This document shows, one piece after another, positions 1 to 8,227 of a DNA stretch of 64,000 nt. Origin of the DNA: Thermoactinospora rubra (GTDB taxonomy: Bacteria > Actinomycetota > Actinomycetes > Streptosporangiales > Streptosporangiaceae). The DNA lies in the NCBI RefSeq assembly GCF_002093975.1, contig NZ_KZ084330.1:95829-159828 (forward strand), read 5' to 3'. The notes beneath the pieces are model-generated. The model worked only from the letters and a program-made list of their open reading frames with translations. It was not told where the DNA came from and ran no database searches. The translations under genes and the position numbers were made by a program. Positions within the stretch are counted from its first letter, which is position 1; every line of letters begins with the position of its first letter.

Positions 1-411
1 GCGCCGTTCGAGGAGCTGCGCGACCTGGCCGACGCGCAGCCGGTGCGGCCCAAGGTGTTCCTGGCCACCATCGGGCCCGTCGCCGCGCACACCGCGCGGG
101 CCGCCTTCGCGGCGAACCTCTTCCAGGCGGGCGGCATCGCCGTGGAGACCGCCGGGCCGGGCACGGATCCCGAGCAGATCGCGACCGCGTTCGCCGTCAG
201 CGGCACCAGCGTGGCCTGCCTGTGCTCCAGCGACAGGCTGTACGGCGAGCACGCTGCCGCGGTGGCCGCCGCGCTGCGGAAGGCGGGGGCCAGGCGGGTG
301 TGGCTGGCCGGGAGGGGAGACTACGAGGGTGTCGACTCCTACCTGTACGCCGGGTGCGACGCGCTCGCGGTGCTGCGGACGACCTTCGACGACCTGGGGG
401 TGGTGCGATGA
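1..411 (+). CDS. mutA: Methylmalonyl-CoA mutase small subunit, C-terminal part (gene begins before the window)
   Basis: This is the last 136 codons of the small (beta) subunit of methylmalonyl-CoA mutase, open from base 1. The visible part is the degenerate cobalamin-binding-like Rossmann domain: the segment starting [18 protein letters not shown], then [13 protein letters not shown], and ending with the typical [20 protein letters not shown]. In this family the small subunit lacks the cobalamin-ligating His and supports the catalytic large subunit; the visible part has no DxHxxG motif, as expected. The stop overlaps the mutB start (ATGA), so the two chains are probably translationally coupled. 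The enzyme interconverts (R)-methylmalonyl-CoA and succinyl-CoA, linking propionyl-CoA to the TCA cycle and to polyketide extender supply. Confidence 0.93.
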   Translation, partial: APFEELRDLADAQPVRPKVFLATIGPVAAHTARAAFAANLFQAGGIAVETAGPGTDPEQIATAFAVSGTSVACLCSSDRLYGEHAAAVAAALRKAGARRVWLAGRGDYEGVDSYLYAGCDALAVLRTTFDDLGVVR

Positions 412-2567
412 CTCCGTCCGGTATCCCGGACTTCTCGGGCGTTCCGTATGAGGACCCGGCTGCGGGGGCGCCCGCCGTGCCGGAGGGCGAGACCTGGCAG
501 ACGCCCGAGGGCATCGCGGTCAAGCCGCTCTACACCCCCGGCGACCTGGAGGGGCTGGACTTCCTGCGCACCTATCCGGGGGCTGTGCCGTACCTGCGCG
601 GGCCGTACCCGACGATGTACGTCACGCAGCCCTGGACGATCCGGCAGTACGCGGGCTTCTCGACGGCGGAGGAGTCCAACGCCTTCTACCGGCGCAACCT
701 GGCCGCCGGGCAGAAGGGCCTGTCGGTGGCCTTCGACCTGGCCACGCACCGCGGGTACGACTCCGACCATCCGCGCGTGGCGGGCGACGTGGGCATGGCG
801 GGCGTGGCGATCGACTCGATCTACGACATGCGCCAGCTGTTCGACGGGATCCCGCTGGACAGGATGAGCGTGTCGATGACGATGAACGGCGCGGTCCTGC
901 CGGTCATGGCGATGTACATCGTCGCGGCGGAGGAGCAGGGGGTGAAGCCGGAGCAGCTCGCGGGAACCATCCAGAACGACATCCTCAAGGAGTTCATGGT
1001 CCGGAACACCTACATTTATCCGCCCGAGCCGTCCATGCGGATTATTTCGGATATTTTCGCTTATACGTCAGCGAAGATGCCGAAATTCAACTCCATCAGC
1101 ATTTCCGGGTACCACATCCAGGAGGCGGGGGCCACCTGCGACCTGGAGCTGGCCTACACGCTGGCGGACGGGATGGAGTACCTGCGCGCCGGGATCGACG
1201 CCGGGCTCGACATCGACGCCTTCGCGCCGCGGCTGTCGTTCTTCTGGTGCATCGGCATGAACTTCTTCATGGAGGTGGCCAAGCTGCGGGCGGCCCGGCT
1301 GCTGTGGGCCAAGCTCGTCTCCGGCTTCGGCGCGAAAAATCCCAAGTCGTTGTCCCTGCGCACCCACTGCCAGACCTCGGGCTGGTCGCTGACCGCGCAG
1401 GACGTCTTCAACAACGTCGTGCGCACCTGCATCGAGGCCATGGCCGCCACGCAGGGCCACACGCAGTCGCTCCACACCAACGCCCTCGACGAGGCGCTGG
1501 CGCTGCCCAGCGACTTCTCGGCCCGCATCGCGCGCAACACGCAGCTGGTCCTGCAGCAGGAATCCGGCACCACCCGCCCGATCGACCCGTGGGGCGGCAG
1601 CTACTACGTCGAACGCCTCACCCACGACCTGGCCGTCCGGGCCTGGCGCCACATCGAGGAGATCGAGCAGGCCGGCGGCATGGCCAAGGCGATCGACGCC
1701 GGGCTACCCAAGCTGCGCATCGAGGAGGCGGCGGCCCGCACCCAGGCCCGCATCGACTCCGGCCGCCAGCCCGTCATCGGCGTCAACAAGTACCGCCCGG
1801 CCGCCGACGAGCCGATCGAGGTGCTGAAGGTCGACAACAGCGCGGTGCGCGCGCAGCAGCTGGACAAGCTCCGCCGCCTGCGCGCCGAGCGCGACCCCGA
1901 GGCCGTGCGGCGAGCCCTGGAGGCCCTGACGAAGGCCGCCGCCAACCCCACGGCCGGCCTGGACGGCAACCTGCTGAAGCTGTCCATCGACGCCGCCCGC
2001 GCCAAGGCCACCGTGGGGGAGATCTCCGCCGCCCTGGAGCAGGTCTTCGGCCGCCACGCCGGCCAGATCCGTACCATCTCCGGTGTGTACCGTGAGGAGG
2101 CGGGCCCGGCGGAGAACATCGAGCGGGTACGGCGGGCGTGCGCCGAGTTCGAGCGCCTGGAGGGCCGCCGCCCCCGCATCCTCGTGGCCAAGATGGGCCA
2201 GGACGGCCACGACCGGGGCCAGAAGGTCATCGCCACCTCCTTCGCCGACCTCGGCTTCGACGTCGACGTCGGGCCGCTGTTCCAGACGCCGGAGGAGGTC
2301 GCGCGCCAGGCCGTCGAGGCGGACGTGCACATCGTCGGGGTCTCGACGCTGGCCGCGGGGCATCTGACGCTGGTGCCGGCGCTGAAGAAGGCGCTGGAGG
2401 ACCTCGACGCCGGGGACGTCATGATCGTCGTCGGCGGCGTGATCCCGCCCGACGACTTCGACGCGCTGCGCGCCGCGGGCGCCGCCGCGATCTTCCCCCC
2501 GGGAACGGTGATCGCCGACGCCGCCCTTGGCCTGGTGGAGGAGCTGCGGTCGAGGCTGGGGCACTGA
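408..2567 (+). CDS. mutB: Methylmalonyl-CoA mutase large (catalytic) subunit
   Basis: 719 residues, adenosylcobalamin-dependent. The N-terminal TIM barrel binds the substrate ([45 protein letters not shown]). The C-terminal B12 domain carries DGHDRG at about residues 599-604, the DxHxxG motif whose His replaces dimethylbenzimidazole as lower cobalt ligand, followed by VSTLAAGH and VVGGVIPP. The start at 408 is chosen because it gives the usual family N-terminus and overlaps the mutA stop by ATGA. An in-frame extension back to 222 only overprints mutA. An unusual AT-rich run of codons lies at about 1012-1105 inside the barrel. The next gene, meaB, encodes the chaperone that protects this enzyme. 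Confidence 0.97.
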   Translation: MTPSGIPDFSGVPYEDPAAGAPAVPEGETWQTPEGIAVKPLYTPGDLEGLDFLRTYPGAVPYLRGPYPTMYVTQPWTIRQYAGFSTAEESNAFYRRNLAAGQKGLSVAFDLATHRGYDSDHPRVAGDVGMAGVAIDSIYDMRQLFDGIPLDRMSVSMTMNGAVLPVMAMYIVAAEEQGVKPEQLAGTIQNDILKEFMVRNTYIYPPEPSMRIISDIFAYTSAKMPKFNSISISGYHIQEAGATCDLELAYTLADGMEYLRAGIDAGLDIDAFAPRLSFFWCIGMNFFMEVAKLRAARLLWAKLVSGFGAKNPKSLSLRTHCQTSGWSLTAQDVFNNVVRTCIEAMAATQGHTQSLHTNALDEALALPSDFSARIARNTQLVLQQESGTTRPIDPWGGSYYVERLTHDLAVRAWRHIEEIEQAGGMAKAIDAGLPKLRIEEAAARTQARIDSGRQPVIGVNKYRPAADEPIEVLKVDNSAVRAQQLDKLRRLRAERDPEAVRRALEALTKAAANPTAGLDGNLLKLSIDAARAKATVGEISAALEQVFGRHAGQIRTISGVYREEAGPAENIERVRRACAEFERLEGRRPRILVAKMGQDGHDRGQKVIATSFADLGFDVDVGPLFQTPEEVARQAVEADVHIVGVSTLAAGHLTLVPALKKALEDLDAGDVMIVVGGVIPPDDFDALRAAGAAAIFPPGTVIADAALGLVEELRSRLGH

Positions 2568-2589
2568 CCTCGACGGCATCGCGCGCCGT

Positions 2590-2604
2590 CCGAGCCTCGC
2601 TCGG
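2590..2604 (+). other. Small hairpin in the mutB-meaB spacer
   Basis: CCGAGC and GCTCGG flank a CTC loop, giving a 6-bp stem 23 nt after the mutB stop. There is no T tract, so it may only attenuate or stabilise the mRNA. A TACGAT hexamer at 2645-2650 lies 7 nt before the meaB start and could be a -10 element. Confidence 0.35.
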
Positions 2605-2657
2605 GCGGAGGCCCCACTCCTCCGCTTTCGTCCCGACCTGCTCGTACGATCGGTGGC

Positions 2658-3608
2658 ATGAGATCCCTGGAGGACTACGTCGACGGAGTGAAGGCCGGCT
2701 CGCGCACGTGGATCGCCCGCGCGATCACCCTCGTGGAGTCCTCCAGGCCCGACCACATGGAGCTGGCCCAGCGGCTGCTGGTGGAGCTGACGCCGCTGGC
2801 GGGCAACGCCAGGCGCGTGGGGATCAGCGGCCTGCCGGGGGCCGGCAAGTCGACGTTCATCGACGCTCTCGGCACGATGCTCACCCGGGAGGGGCACCGC
2901 GTGGCGGTGCTGGCCGTCGACCCGTCCTCCACCAGGACCGGCGGCAGCATCCTGGGCGACAAGACCCGCATGGCCAGGCTGGCCGCCGACGAGAACGCCT
3001 TCATCCGGCCGTCCCCGACGTCCGGCACGCTGGGCGGGGTGACCAAGGCCACCCGCGAGGCGATGGTCGTGGTGGAGGCGGCCGGGTACGACGTGGTGAT
3101 CGTGGAGACGGTCGGCGTGGGCCAGTCCGAGACGGCGGTCGCCGACATGGTGGACACGTTCGTGCTGCTCAGCCTGGCCCGGACCGGCGACCAGCTGCAG
3201 GGCATCAAGAAGGGCGTGCTGGAGCTGGCCGACGTGATCGCGATCAACAAGGCGGACGGCGAGCACGAGCCGGCGGCCCGCAAGGCGGCGCGGGAGCTGG
3301 CGGGGGCGCTGCGCATGCTGCGCTCGGAGGACGGCCCGCCGCCCGTGCTGACCACCAGCGGCCTGACCGGCGCGGGCCTGGAGGAGCTGTGGCGGCACGT
3401 CCTGGTTCACCAGGAGGGCGTCGACGTGGCGGCCAAGCGCCGCCGCCAGCAGGTCCGGTGGGTGTGGACGCTGGTGGAGAACCGCCTGCTGGCCGAGGTA
3501 CGGCGGGTGCCGGGCGTGGCCGAGGTCGAGCGGGAGGTGCTGGAGGGACGGCTCACGCCCGCGCTCGCCGCGGACCGGTTGCTGGCCGCCTTCCGCCGCG
3601 CCATGTGA
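2658..3608 (+). CDS. meaB: MeaB-type GTPase, methylmalonyl-CoA mutase chaperone
   Basis: 316 residues, G3E-family P-loop GTPase (MeaB/ArgK/MMAA). Walker A is GLPGAGKST at residues 58-66. The family segments DPSSTRTGGSILGDKTRM, ETVGVGQSE and NKAD (base specificity) follow. Family members gate cobalamin loading and protect or reactivate methylmalonyl-CoA mutase, and placement directly behind mutAB supports that role over the old ArgK assignment. The C-terminal helical part (WVWTLVENRL, LTPALAADRLL) is the usual dimerisation extension. The ATG is 7 nt downstream of a TACGAT -10-like hexamer and has no clear Shine-Dalgarno sequence, so the transcript may be leaderless. Confidence 0.95.
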   Translation: MRSLEDYVDGVKAGSRTWIARAITLVESSRPDHMELAQRLLVELTPLAGNARRVGISGLPGAGKSTFIDALGTMLTREGHRVAVLAVDPSSTRTGGSILGDKTRMARLAADENAFIRPSPTSGTLGGVTKATREAMVVVEAAGYDVVIVETVGVGQSETAVADMVDTFVLLSLARTGDQLQGIKKGVLELADVIAINKADGEHEPAARKAARELAGALRMLRSEDGPPPVLTTSGLTGAGLEELWRHVLVHQEGVDVAAKRRRQQVRWVWTLVENRLLAEVRRVPGVAEVEREVLEGRLTPALAADRLLAAFRRAM

Positions 3609-3609
3609 C

Positions 3610-3654
3610 GATGGCGATGTGGATGAAGGCGATGTGGACGAAGGCGATGTAGAC
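3610..3654 (+). repeat. Three imperfect 15-bp direct repeats at a gene start
   Basis: Three consecutive 15-bp units of the form GAYGAAGGCGATGTG (the first has GATGGC in place of GAAGGC) run across the meaB stop region into the next gene. In the reading frame of that gene they encode DEGDV repeats. Each unit supplies both a GAAGG-like ribosome-binding segment and a GTG, except the last, which has GTA. Confidence 0.8.
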
Positions 3655-5628
3655 CGCCTGCTGCCGGAACCGGTCGCCAAGGCCGTGGCGGAGTACCGGG
3701 CGCTGCGCGACGAGCACGGCGTCTGCTGGGGCGAGCAAGGCGTGGCCTACCTGGCCGAGGTCCGCACGAGCGCCTACCTCATGCCTCCCTACGGCTTCTC
3801 CGTGGCCGCCTATCGCAGGGCCGTGGGGGACCGCGACGGCGACCCGCTGGTCGCGGACCGCATCGTCCGCGACACCCTCGCCGGGGACGTGCTGGACAAC
3901 CTGGCCGCCCTCCGCCTCACGCCGGAAGGCGCGAGCCTGGAGGCCAGGACCCAGGCGGTCCTCGACGACACGCCGCCGCGCACCACGCTTCTGCTGGACT
4001 CCAGCCGCGACGAGCCGGCCACCGTGACCGTGAACGGCACGCCGTACCAGGTGGAACCGAAGGGAGCGCGCCTGGTGGAGATCGACGGCGCGGCCGAGGT
4101 GATCGCCGACGGGCGGCGGGTGGACCTGACGCCGCTGGCCCGGCGCGTCCCCAAGGCCACGCTGACCCTCCGCGCGGGCTTCCCGTGCCGCTGGAGCGTC
4201 AGCAGCGAGGACGGCCAGGGCTGGTGGCCCGGCGGGGTGCCGCGCAAGCTCGACGCGCACCGCAGGCCGTACTTCCACGGCGACGGCCTCACCCTCGACG
4301 TCCCGGCCGAGACGGTGGTCGTGCAGGTCACCAGGGGCATGGAGTACGCCACCGACGAGGTGCGGCTCGACCTGGCCCCCGGCGAGCACCGGCTGGTGGA
4401 GCTGCGGCCGGAACGCCTCTACGACGCCGAGAGCCACGGCTGGTACGGCGGCGACCTGCACGTCCACCTCAACTGGATGGGCGAGGAGCCGGCCGGGCCC
4501 GCGCTGGCCGCCGCCGCGCAGGAGGGCGAGGACCTGCACGTGCTGAACCTGGTCGCGGGCAACGTCGCCGGGGAGCGGGTCTACGACCGCGAGGCGATGG
4601 AGCACTGGGCCGGGCGCGACCTGCCGTGGTCGGACGAGCGGCACATCGCCCGGTTCGGCGTGGAGTATCGCAACGACCTGCTGGGCCACTGCACGGCCTT
4701 CGGCCTGGGCGGCCCGCCGAGCCGCTGGCACAGCGGGTTCACCGGCGCCGACCACCCGCCCAACAGCCGGATCCTGCGCGAGCTGGGAGGCGTGCGCAGC
4801 TACGGCCACCCGTTCCACACGCCCGGCGACGAGCTCGGCTCCGGACGCAACTGCGCGGCGCGGGAGGTCGTCGCCGACGCCGCCCTCGGCCTGGTCGACG
4901 CCCTCGACGTGCTCAACCACTCCTCGATCGAGGCGACCGCGGCGGTCTACCGGCGGCTCATCGGGGCGGGCAACCGCCTGGCCGTCAGCGCGGGCACCGA
5001 CGCCGTCCTGTCGATCTGCCGCCGCGGCACCGCCTCCAGCCCGCCCGGCTGGGCGCGGGTCTACGCCTGGGTGGACGGGCCCCTGACCGCCGAGTCGTAC
5101 GGCGAGGCGATCCAGCTGGGCCGGACCTTCGCCACCACCGGGCCGTGGCTGGAGCTCAAGGTCAACGGGCACGGGCCGGGCGAGACGCTGCGCCTGGCGG
5201 CGGGGGAGCGGGTGCGGGTCCAGGTCAGGTCCGTCGGGCCGGAGGTGGAGCGGCTGGAGGTCCGCACCGCCGGGGGCGTCGCGGCGCAGGGGCCGCCCGG
5301 CCGGCTGGAGGTGGAGCTGCGCCCGGACGAGCCCACGTACGTGGTCGCGGTCGCCACCGGCGGGCCGCACCCCCGCTCGATGCACCCCGAGGGCGTCTAC
5401 GCCCACACCAGCCCGGTCTACCTGGAGGTGGGCGGCGGCCCGATCGCCAGGCCCGAGGACGTCCGCTGGTGCCTGGACTGGCTGGACCGCCTGGAGGGCC
5501 TGGTGCGCGAGCTCGGCAGGTTCGACGCCGACGGCCAGCTGGAGGCGCACCTGGAGCTCTACGAGCAGGCCCGCGCGGTGTACCGGGCTAGGCTTGACGG
5601 TCATGGACCTGGCCTGCCTGACCGCTGA
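3619..5628 (+). CDS. CehA/McbA-family PHP-type metallohydrolase
   Basis: 669 residues with the GTG at 3619; the GTG at 3634 is an equally good start, because GAAGG lies 4 nt before it. The N-terminal ~270 residues form a variable all-beta region. The metal-binding HxH follows as GWYGGDLHVHLNWMG near residues 277-285, and later SYGHPFHTPGDELG, LDVLNHSSIEA and AVSAGTDAVLS are the conserved PHP/CehA segments that would supply further His and Asp ligands. Family members hydrolyse carbamates and other esters, but most, like this one, have no known substrate. It begins 10 nt after meaB, so it may be read from the mut operon. There is no signal peptide with this start. Confidence 0.8.
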   Translation: MDEGDVDEGDVDRLLPEPVAKAVAEYRALRDEHGVCWGEQGVAYLAEVRTSAYLMPPYGFSVAAYRRAVGDRDGDPLVADRIVRDTLAGDVLDNLAALRLTPEGASLEARTQAVLDDTPPRTTLLLDSSRDEPATVTVNGTPYQVEPKGARLVEIDGAAEVIADGRRVDLTPLARRVPKATLTLRAGFPCRWSVSSEDGQGWWPGGVPRKLDAHRRPYFHGDGLTLDVPAETVVVQVTRGMEYATDEVRLDLAPGEHRLVELRPERLYDAESHGWYGGDLHVHLNWMGEEPAGPALAAAAQEGEDLHVLNLVAGNVAGERVYDREAMEHWAGRDLPWSDERHIARFGVEYRNDLLGHCTAFGLGGPPSRWHSGFTGADHPPNSRILRELGGVRSYGHPFHTPGDELGSGRNCAAREVVADAALGLVDALDVLNHSSIEATAAVYRRLIGAGNRLAVSAGTDAVLSICRRGTASSPPGWARVYAWVDGPLTAESYGEAIQLGRTFATTGPWLELKVNGHGPGETLRLAAGERVRVQVRSVGPEVERLEVRTAGGVAAQGPPGRLEVELRPDEPTYVVAVATGGPHPRSMHPEGVYAHTSPVYLEVGGGPIARPEDVRWCLDWLDRLEGLVRELGRFDADGQLEAHLELYEQARAVYRARLDGHGPGLPDR

Positions 5629-6490
5629 GGAGCTGCTCAAGCTCGCCGTCCCACACGAGGACATCGCCCCGCTCCTGGCCGGCCGGCCCGCGCCCGGCTC
5701 CGACGCCTGGCGGCGGCTCCAGCAGGACGCGGGCGACCTGCTGGCGAGGATGGGGCGGGCAGACAGCGGGCCGCGGCCGCCCGAGGAGGCGACGGCGGAG
5801 TTCGGCCCGTACTACTACGTCTACGTCTTCCTGGCCCTCCTGCCCCACGTGCGCGCCTACCACCGCGAGCACGGCATCCCGGCGGAGGTGTCGTGGTTCA
5901 CGCTGACCGACCTCGGGCGGCACATGGCCGTCCACCGGCGGCTGCACGGCAGGCCGGGGCTGAACGCCGTCTGGTGGCACACCCTGCATTTCCGCGGCCT
6001 GCTCTACGCGCTGGGCAGGCTGCAGTTCGAGCGGGCCCCGCTGGGCGAGGCGATGGCCGGGCTGGCGCGGTCGGCGGGCATCGACGCCGAGGCGGGCGAG
6101 CCGGTGCTGAGCGTGCACATCCCCGACTTCCTCGGCCCCATGACGCCCGAGGCGTGCGAGGAATCCTTCCGCCGGGCGCGGGAGTTCTTCCCCCGGCACT
6201 TCCCCGAGGACTTCCCCGACGGCAAGGTGCGCCTGGCGGTGTGCGACTCGTGGCTGCTGGACGGCCGGCTCGCCGCCCACCTGCCGCGCGGGTCCAACAT
6301 CGTGGCCTTCCAGCGGCGCTTCGTCACCGGCAACCCGCGCCCCGACCGCGACGGCATCCTGCCCTTCGTGTACGGCACCGCCGAGCCGCCCGCGGTGCCG
6401 CCCCGCCGTACCTCCCTGGAGCGGGCCGTCGCCACCCTGCTCGACGGCGGCGCCGTCCCCTGCTGGACCATGGGCGTCACGCGATTGTGA
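5603..6490 (+). CDS. Acyltransferase domain-containing protein (NAT_N plus GNAT-like C-terminal domain)
   Basis: 295 residues from the ATG at 5603 (a TTG at 5594 is in frame). It resembles the actinobacterial proteins annotated as acyltransferase domain-containing, with an N-terminal helical domain (YYYVYVFLALLPHVRAYH, WFTLTDLGRHMAVH) and a GNAT-like C-terminal part (LSVHIPDFLGPMTPEAC, VRLAVCDSWLLDGRLAAHLP, SNIVAFQRRF). The substrate is not known. It overlaps the 3' end of the preceding metallohydrolase gene by 26 nt, indicating co-transcription. The ending PCWTMGVTRL is typical of the family. Confidence 0.7.
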   Translation: MDLACLTAEELLKLAVPHEDIAPLLAGRPAPGSDAWRRLQQDAGDLLARMGRADSGPRPPEEATAEFGPYYYVYVFLALLPHVRAYHREHGIPAEVSWFTLTDLGRHMAVHRRLHGRPGLNAVWWHTLHFRGLLYALGRLQFERAPLGEAMAGLARSAGIDAEAGEPVLSVHIPDFLGPMTPEACEESFRRAREFFPRHFPEDFPDGKVRLAVCDSWLLDGRLAAHLPRGSNIVAFQRRFVTGNPRPDRDGILPFVYGTAEPPAVPPRRTSLERAVATLLDGGAVPCWTMGVTRL

Positions 6491-6550
6491 GGACGGAGAG
6501 GGTGGCGCGGCGCGAGGTGGAAATCGCGGAATTCGGGCATTAGCCGGTGC

Positions 6551-8227
6551 ATGCGGCTGAGATCACACCTCCACCGGCTGGACAAGAAGCTGTTCGCGGC
6601 GGTGGCCGAGGCGCACCTGCCCGGGCTGGAGCGGGTGCTGCCCCAGCTGTCGCGGGCGGCCGACAACGCGCTGCTGTGGACCGGGGCGGCGGGCGTGTTC
6701 GCGTTGAGCGGCAGGCGCAGGATGCGGCGCGCGGCCACGCGCGGGATGCTCGCGATCAGCCTGGCCAGCCCGCTGGTCAACCTCGTGGGCAAGCAGGTGT
6801 TCAAGCGGGAGCGGCCGGCGGCGCGGCCCCCCGTGGCGCGCGTGCTGAGGATGCCGCTGTCGGCGTCGTTCCCCTCGGGGCACTCGGCCTCGGCGGCGGC
6901 CTTCGCCACGGCGGTGGCGCTGGAGGCCCCGCCGCGGGTGGCCGTCCCGGTCGCGCTGCTGGCCTCGGCGGTGTGCTTCTCGCGCGTCTACACGGGCGTG
7001 CACTACCCGGGGGACGTGCTGGCCGGGGCGGCCATCGGGGTGGTCACGGGGCTGCTGACGCGGCGCGTCTGGCCGGAGGCGGGCGAGGCGGGCCGGGCCC
7101 GCGCGGCGGCCGCCGCCCCGGCCGAGGCGCACGACCCCGAGGGCGAGGGCCTGGTGCTGGTCGCCGAGCCGGGAGCCGACCTGGCGGAGATCCGGGCGGC
7201 GCTGCCCCGCGCGTCCATCGTGGCGGCTCCGCCCGCCGACGCCAGGACTGTGGAGTCAGACGTCGCGGAGACCGGGGCAGGGGAGTTCGAGGCGCCGGAG
7301 ACTGAAATCGCGGAGTCCGGAGCCCTGGAACCCGAAGTCGCGAGGTCCGAGGCCGCGGAGACCGAAGCCGCGGCCATCGGAGTCTTGGAGTCAGGAGTTG
7401 CGGAGTCCGGGACAGCGGAGGCCGCAGCCGCTGAGGCTGGAGCCGCGGAGACCGGGGCCGGCGTCACGGGCGGCGCGAGGTCCTTCCGCGATGCCGTACG
7501 GCGGGTCGCCGCGGGCGCGAAGGTGCTCGGCGTGGCGGGCGGCGACGCGGCGGTCGCGGACGCGGCCCGCGAGGCGCTCGGCCGCGGCCTGCCCCTGCTG
7601 GCGGTGCCCTGCCGGCCCGCCTTCTTCTCGGCCCTCCCCGCCGCCCTCGGCCTGGAGGACCCCGGGGACGCCGTCCACGCCTACCGGACGGGCGCGGTCG
7701 TCGCGGTGGACGTCGGCGAGGTCGCGGGACACGTCTTCCTCAACCACGCCGGCGCCGGCCTGCACGGCGAGCTGGCGGCGCGCGTGGAGGCCAGGCGCCA
7801 CGTCCTGGGCACCTGGCCCGCCCTGCTGTGGTCGCTCGCCGAGCTCATGCGCGCCGGCGCGAGGCCCGCCGAGCTCGTCGTGGACGGCGTGCCGTACCGG
7901 ACGTGGGCCTTGTTCGTCGGTAACTGCCGCTACGACGGCTCGAGCCCGGTGCCCAGGCGTCGCCACCGGCTGGAGGACGGCCTGCTGGACGTCAGGATGC
8001 TCACCGCCGCCGACCGGCTGCCGAGGCTGCGCGCCTTCACCAGCCTGATCGGCGCCCGCCTGGGCCTGTCGCGGCTGTACCGCCGGTGGCAGGCCGACCA
8101 CCTGACCCTGTCCGCTCACGCGCCGTCCGGCCGGGTGCGGCTGACCCTCGACGGCGGCAGGACCGTGGCCGTGCGGGGCACGGCCGTCTTCGCCAAACGG
8201 CCGCGCGCCCTGCACGTGCTCAGATGA
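6551..8227 (+). CDS. PAP2-family phosphatase fused to a diacylglycerol kinase-like domain
   Basis: 558 residues. The N-terminal PAP2 domain has all three phosphatase motifs: KQVFKRERP (Kx6RP), PSGH, and SRVYTGVHYPGD (SRx5HxxxD), within predicted membrane helices. From about residue 195 a DAGK/YegS-like domain follows, ending LTLSAHAPSGRVRLTLDGG and FAKRPRALHVLR. The nucleotide-binding GGDGT of this family is GGDAA here (VAGGDAAVADAA, around residue 330), so catalytic activity of that half is uncertain. About 70 Ala/Glu-rich residues (roughly 233-303), coded by degenerate repeats, interrupt the kinase domain. The fusion suggests membrane lipid phosphate turnover. The gene overlaps the convergent acyl-CoA synthetase gene by 8 nt. 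Confidence 0.85.
   Translation: MRLRSHLHRLDKKLFAAVAEAHLPGLERVLPQLSRAADNALLWTGAAGVFALSGRRRMRRAATRGMLAISLASPLVNLVGKQVFKRERPAARPPVARVLRMPLSASFPSGHSASAAAFATAVALEAPPRVAVPVALLASAVCFSRVYTGVHYPGDVLAGAAIGVVTGLLTRRVWPEAGEAGRARAAAAAPAEAHDPEGEGLVLVAEPGADLAEIRAALPRASIVAAPPADARTVESDVAETGAGEFEAPETEIAESGALEPEVARSEAAETEAAAIGVLESGVAESGTAEAAAAEAGAAETGAGVTGGARSFRDAVRRVAAGAKVLGVAGGDAAVADAAREALGRGLPLLAVPCRPAFFSALPAALGLEDPGDAVHAYRTGAVVAVDVGEVAGHVFLNHAGAGLHGELAARVEARRHVLGTWPALLWSLAELMRAGARPAELVVDGVPYRTWALFVGNCRYDGSSPVPRRRHRLEDGLLDVRMLTAADRLPRLRAFTSLIGARLGLSRLYRRWQADHLTLSAHAPSGRVRLTLDGGRTVAVRGTAVFAKRPRALHVLR
7248..7464 (+). repeat. Degenerate GCGGAGACCG-type minisatellite inside the PAP2-DAGK gene
   Basis: Variants of GCGGAGACCG, GCGGAGTCCGG and GCGGAGGCCG recur many times and encode runs such as VAETGAG, IAESGALEPEVARSEA, GVAESGTAEAAA and GAAETGAG. 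The stretch has more A and T in wobble positions than its flanks. It stays in frame and splits the N-terminal part of the kinase domain from its GGDAA segment. Confidence 0.75.

Noticed and set aside
222..407. N-terminal extension of mutB back to 222
   Set aside because: It overprints mutA in another frame; the ATG at 408 gives the family N-terminus with an ATGA overlap.
2658..3608. ArgK, lysine/arginine/ornithine transport kinase
   Set aside because: This is an old annotation for the same family; location behind mutAB indicates the MeaB chaperone.
1604..3680. Long minus-strand open frames opposite mutB and meaB
   Set aside because: They are GC-frame shadows; translations are Arg/Pro/Gly/Val-rich without domains, while the plus-strand products are complete known enzymes.
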